From Hyphomicrobiales bacterium (GTDB taxonomy: Bacteria; Pseudomonadota; Alphaproteobacteria; Rhizobiales; Rhizobiaceae), in the NCBI GenBank assembly GCA_900472485.1, contig UCII01000019.1, forward strand, positions 1 to 64,000: a stretch of DNA of 64,000 nucleotides, read 5' to 3'. Below, piece by piece: positions 61,453 through 64,000 of this stretch. Below the pieces are notes generated by a model. The model made no database searches. It was not told the DNA's origin and saw only the letters and a list, made by a program, of their open reading frames with translations. Position 1 is the first letter of the stretch; each line of letters begins with the position of its first letter. The position numbers were made by a program, and so were the translations under genes.

Positions 61453-62649
61453 TCATTCCCTCGCCTTCTTGACCGCTATCTCCATTTCCTTGAACGGACG
61501 GCGAAAGGTGGGCACGCGCTCGGTAACAGAAGGAAACGCGCCGAACGGCTTGTGTGGCTCGGCCTGATACCAGAAGGCGACCGAGGAAATATCGTCGGAA
61601 CGGCGGTTGGCGTGGCCATGCTCGATCGTCACGCGGATGCTCTTCTGGAAGATCGCCGGATCTTCGATATGCCAGCGATAGAGCGTGACGGGCTCGGTCC
61701 AGTTCGGACCACCGGCGGCGATAATGCCATGATAGGGCGCGCTATATTCCTGTGTCGGGCACCACGCCGTGTTGAAATAATCCTCCGTGCCGGTGCCGTG
61801 CAGCGTTGGCGGCCAGGCGTCATTGGCACCAGGCGCAGATTCCGGCCGAGGTTCGATCAGCGCTGCCTTCGGCCCGATGCGCGGATCGGGCTTGCGCACG
61901 GTATCAGGCACGGAAAGCCCCTGCTCGCCGTCGATGAAGATCATGTCGTCGCCTTCGCCGTACCAGTCCCACACGTCAGAGCGACGGCGCGAATAGACGC
62001 TATAGAGAACGCCGACATAATGACCGCGGCCTTCTGCCTCCAGGATCGTATAATTCTCTTTGCCGTCGACATTCTCGCCGCCGAAGAGATATTCCTCGTT
62101 GGTGAGACCCGTATCGCTCATGCCCTGGGGCTGCGACTGGCGATACTGCGCGTGGAAACGTCCCATGTCCTCTTCAAGCGTCTGATGAAGCTCGAGATCG
62201 ACATAGTAGTAGAACAGCAGGTCGTGTTCGGCTTCGTTCGTCACCGTCAGCGTCATGTGCGAGCCGAAGGGCATGGGAAAGTAGCAGTTGAACGCCTTGC
62301 CGTCCTCCGGGCTCGCCTGCATTGGCAGGCTGGCGTAGTTTGCCGTGCGGCCATGGCCCATGCCGAAGAAATCGCCAATCGGCGCTTCGACGCTCGGCTC
62401 CATCTCGCCTTCCCAGTAGGCGCGCAACACAATCTTGCGCAGGAAATTCTCGCTCTCGCAGGCAAGCGTTGCCCAGATATGGGTGATAATGCCGGCGCCC
62501 GAGTGCTCGGCGATCACCTCCGTCTTTCCCGGCTCGATATGGAAGCGATCGTCGTTGCCACCGGTGCGATCATAGCTCGAAAAGCGGCGCGTTCTTGCTT
62601 CGCGCAGCTTCGCAAGCCCGCGCAGGGGTGAAAGGCCGAGATTGCTCAT
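61453..62649 (-). CDS. GH172 (DUF2961) glycosidase
   Basis: A 398-residue protein of the DUF2961/GH172 family: YDRTGGNDDRFHIEPG, GAGIITHIWATL, IGDFFGMGHG, SMPF-like FPMPFGSHMTLTVTNEA and HGTGTEDYFNTAW, which carries the family catalytic Glu (TED). GH172 enzymes act on alpha-D-arabinofuranosides or fructofuranosides and can form difructose dianhydrides. No signal peptide is seen, so it is likely cytoplasmic, working on sugar brought in by the ABC permeases upstream. Confidence 0.88.
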   Translation of the reverse strand: MSNLGLSPLRGLAKLREARTRRFSSYDRTGGNDDRFHIEPGKTEVIAEHSGAGIITHIWATLACESENFLRKIVLRAYWEGEMEPSVEAPIGDFFGMGHGRTANYASLPMQASPEDGKAFNCYFPMPFGSHMTLTVTNEAEHDLLFYYYVDLELHQTLEEDMGRFHAQYRQSQPQGMSDTGLTNEEYLFGGENVDGKENYTILEAEGRGHYVGVLYSVYSRRRSDVWDWYGEGDDMIFIDGEQGLSVPDTVRKPDPRIGPKAALIEPRPESAPGANDAWPPTLHGTGTEDYFNTAWCPTQEYSAPYHGIIAAGGPNWTEPVTLYRWHIEDPAIFQKSIRVTIEHGHANRRSDDISSVAFWYQAEPHKPFGAFPSVTERVPTFRRPFKEMEIAVKKARE

Positions 62650-62677
62650 GAAAGTCTCCTGTCTTGAATGAAGGCGG

Positions 62678-63526
62678 CTATTTCAGGCCGCTGGTCTTCA
62701 GCGAATCCATGATCTGCCGCTGGAAAATCACGAAGAGGATGAGCGTCGGGATGGCGACGATGGTGGAGGCAGCCATCATGTAGTTCCAGGATGCCGAATA
62801 CTGGCTTTTGAAGTTGGCGATGCCGACCTGCACCATCCAGAGGTTCGGATTGGAAGTGATGGTGAGCGGCCAGAGGAAGGAGTTCCAGTTGGCAAGGAAG
62901 AATAGAATGGCGAGCGCGGACATGATCGGCCGGCTCAAGGGCAAGATGACGCTCCAATAGATGCGCCAGTATCCTGCACCGTCGATCACCGCTGCCTCCT
63001 CGATCTCGCGCGGCAATGAAAGATAATATTGCCGCAACAGGAAGATGCCGAAGGCATTGAAGATCGCGGGAATGATGAGCCCCGCATAGGAATTGATCAT
63101 GCCCATCGCCTTGACGATGATGAAGAGCGGCACGATCACGACCGGCAGCGAAACGAGAAAGGTCGAGAAGATCGCCAGAAAGATGATCTCACGCCCGGGA
63201 AAGCGCAGGCGCGCGAGCGCATAGCCCGCCATGGTGTGGAAGAAGAGCGCGACGATCGTCACCGTCGCTGACACGAAGAAGCTGTTCAGCATGTAGCGGA
63301 TGAAGGGTACGCCGGTCAGAACGTATATGAAATTGTCGAGCGTCGGCGCTTCCGGTATCAGCGATGAGGAGAAGGATTCGGCCGCTGGTTTGAAGGCGAT
63401 CGAGACCATCCAGAGCAGCGGAAACAGCGTCATCAGCGCCAGGATGGCAGCGATCAGCATCCACAGGCAGCGCACCAGCGTGACCTGCGATCGCGAGAAA
63501 TAGGCGTTGGAAGCATCATTCCGCAT
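62678..63526 (-). CDS. Carbohydrate ABC transporter permease (MalG family)
   Basis: A 282-residue permease with about six spans, opening SQVTLVRCLWMLIAAILALMTLFPLLWMVSIAFKP and with EAA loop LPREIEEAAVIDGAGYWRIYWSVILPLSRP. It overlaps the upstream permease by 11 bp; its ATG at 63526 has GGAGGA upstream. It is followed after 28 bp by GH172. It imports a sugar for that enzyme. Confidence 0.9.
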   Translation of the reverse strand: MRNDASNAYFSRSQVTLVRCLWMLIAAILALMTLFPLLWMVSIAFKPAAESFSSSLIPEAPTLDNFIYVLTGVPFIRYMLNSFFVSATVTIVALFFHTMAGYALARLRFPGREIIFLAIFSTFLVSLPVVIVPLFIIVKAMGMINSYAGLIIPAIFNAFGIFLLRQYYLSLPREIEEAAVIDGAGYWRIYWSVILPLSRPIMSALAILFFLANWNSFLWPLTITSNPNLWMVQVGIANFKSQYSASWNYMMAASTIVAIPTLILFVIFQRQIMDSLKTSGLK

Positions 63527-64000
63527 GATCGAAGCGTCCTCCGCGCGTGACGGCAAAGAAAACCGCGGTGACGGCCATGAGCGCGACGACCAGGATCGAC
63601 GACATTGCGGCCGCATAGCCGAAGGCACCGAAGGAAAAGGCCTGCTGGTAGATGTAGACGATCAGCACCGCCGTCGAATTGGCCGGACCGCCCTTGGTCA
63701 TGACATAGATGATGTCGAAGGCCTGGGCGCCGGCAACGGCAGCAACCATCGAGACCATGACAACGAAGAAGCTGGTGGGTTTCAGCAGCGGCAGCGTGAT
63801 GTAGCGGAAGCGCTTGACAGGGCCGGCACCATCGATCATCGCCGCCTCATAATACTCCTTCGGTATGTCCTGCAGGCCACCCAGGAAGATCAGCATATAG
63901 AAGCCCATCAGGAACCAGACACTGACAAGCACGACGGTGATCAAAGCGAAATTCGGATCGCCGAGAAATGAAATAGCGGGAAGACCGAGGTTCGCCATGG
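63516..64000 (-). CDS. Carbohydrate ABC transporter permease (MalF family), cut by window edge
   Basis: The C-terminal 160 or so residues of a permease that continues past the window end. It has LISVW-type spans, EAA loop IPKEYYEAAMIDGAGPVKRFRYITLPLLKP and a tail ending GRFDHAE. Its N-terminus is missing, so the first Met in view is internal. It pairs with the MalG-like permease. Confidence 0.85.
   Translation of the reverse strand, partial: MANLGLPAISFLGDPNFALITVVLVSVWFLMGFYMLIFLGGLQDIPKEYYEAAMIDGAGPVKRFRYITLPLLKPTSFFVVMVSMVAAVAGAQAFDIIYVMTKGGPANSTAVLIVYIYQQAFSFGAFGYAAAMSSILVVALMAVTAVFFAVTRGGRFDHAE

Overview
The window looks like a replicon segment (chromosome, chromid or large plasmid) of an alphaproteobacterium of the Rhizobiaceae, most likely Rhizobium or a close relative. 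The DNA is GC-rich, ABC uptake systems are very dense, and the families present (DUF1344, 2CSK_N-type sensor kinases, FCD-GntR, ROK, GH172, NIPSNAP) are common in rhizobia. I saw no rRNA, tRNA, CRISPR array, replication origin or intact insertion sequence. Genus and replicon type are inference.

Layout. (1) 25-5959, minus: a two-gene operon of a flavin oxidoreductase fused to an acetoacetate-decarboxylase-like domain, then a cyclase-homology/ATPase regulator. (2) 7087-12702: a giant autotransporter-like surface protein with 12 PIG/Ig-like repeats. (3) 13075-15604: three tandem tail-collar (microcystin-dependent-protein type) proteins, a GNAT acetyltransferase and a DUF6916 protein, behind an AT-rich leader. 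(4) 15765-17439: a decayed alpha/beta-hydrolase fragment and an aldo/keto reductase with a perfect palindrome in its promoter. (5) 17567-28698, minus: a PotABCD-like ABC importer, NIPSNAP protein, aldehyde dehydrogenase, luciferase-like monooxygenase, flavin reductase, alpha/beta hydrolase and DUF1185 protein in one run, preceded by a ureohydrolase and a GntR regulator. Similar palindromes precede both transcription units. This looks like a regulated uptake and oxidative-degradation pathway for an unidentified nitrogen compound and is the best candidate for an undescribed system here.

(6) 28785-31091: an ArsR regulator divergent from two phosphoesterases. (7) 31436-38684: an iron/organophosphate-type ABC importer followed by its own two-component system and a second, diverged binding protein that probably acts as a co-sensor, as in the Salmonella phosphoglycerate (Pgt) system. 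(8) 38777-47008: small periplasmic and membrane proteins, a second two-component system and an RND efflux pair. (9) 47521-51038: a VOC protein and a siderophore-type FecBCDE-like uptake operon. (10) 51192-57968: an SDR, a ROK regulator, and a minus-strand operon of sugar kinase, polar-amino-acid-type ABC transporter and SIS-domain enzyme behind a perfect palindrome, suggesting uptake, phosphorylation and cleavage of an amino-sugar or fructosamine compound. (11) 58144-61368: epimerase and glycosyltransferase, then a Phd/VapC toxin-antitoxin pair with its own inverted repeat. (12) 61453-64000: a GH172 glycosidase with sugar ABC permeases, cut by the window edge.

Coding calls rest on domain motifs, overlaps and ribosome-binding sites read by eye. 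Several starts were moved downstream to an ATG/GTG with a good Shine-Dalgarno. No database search was possible.
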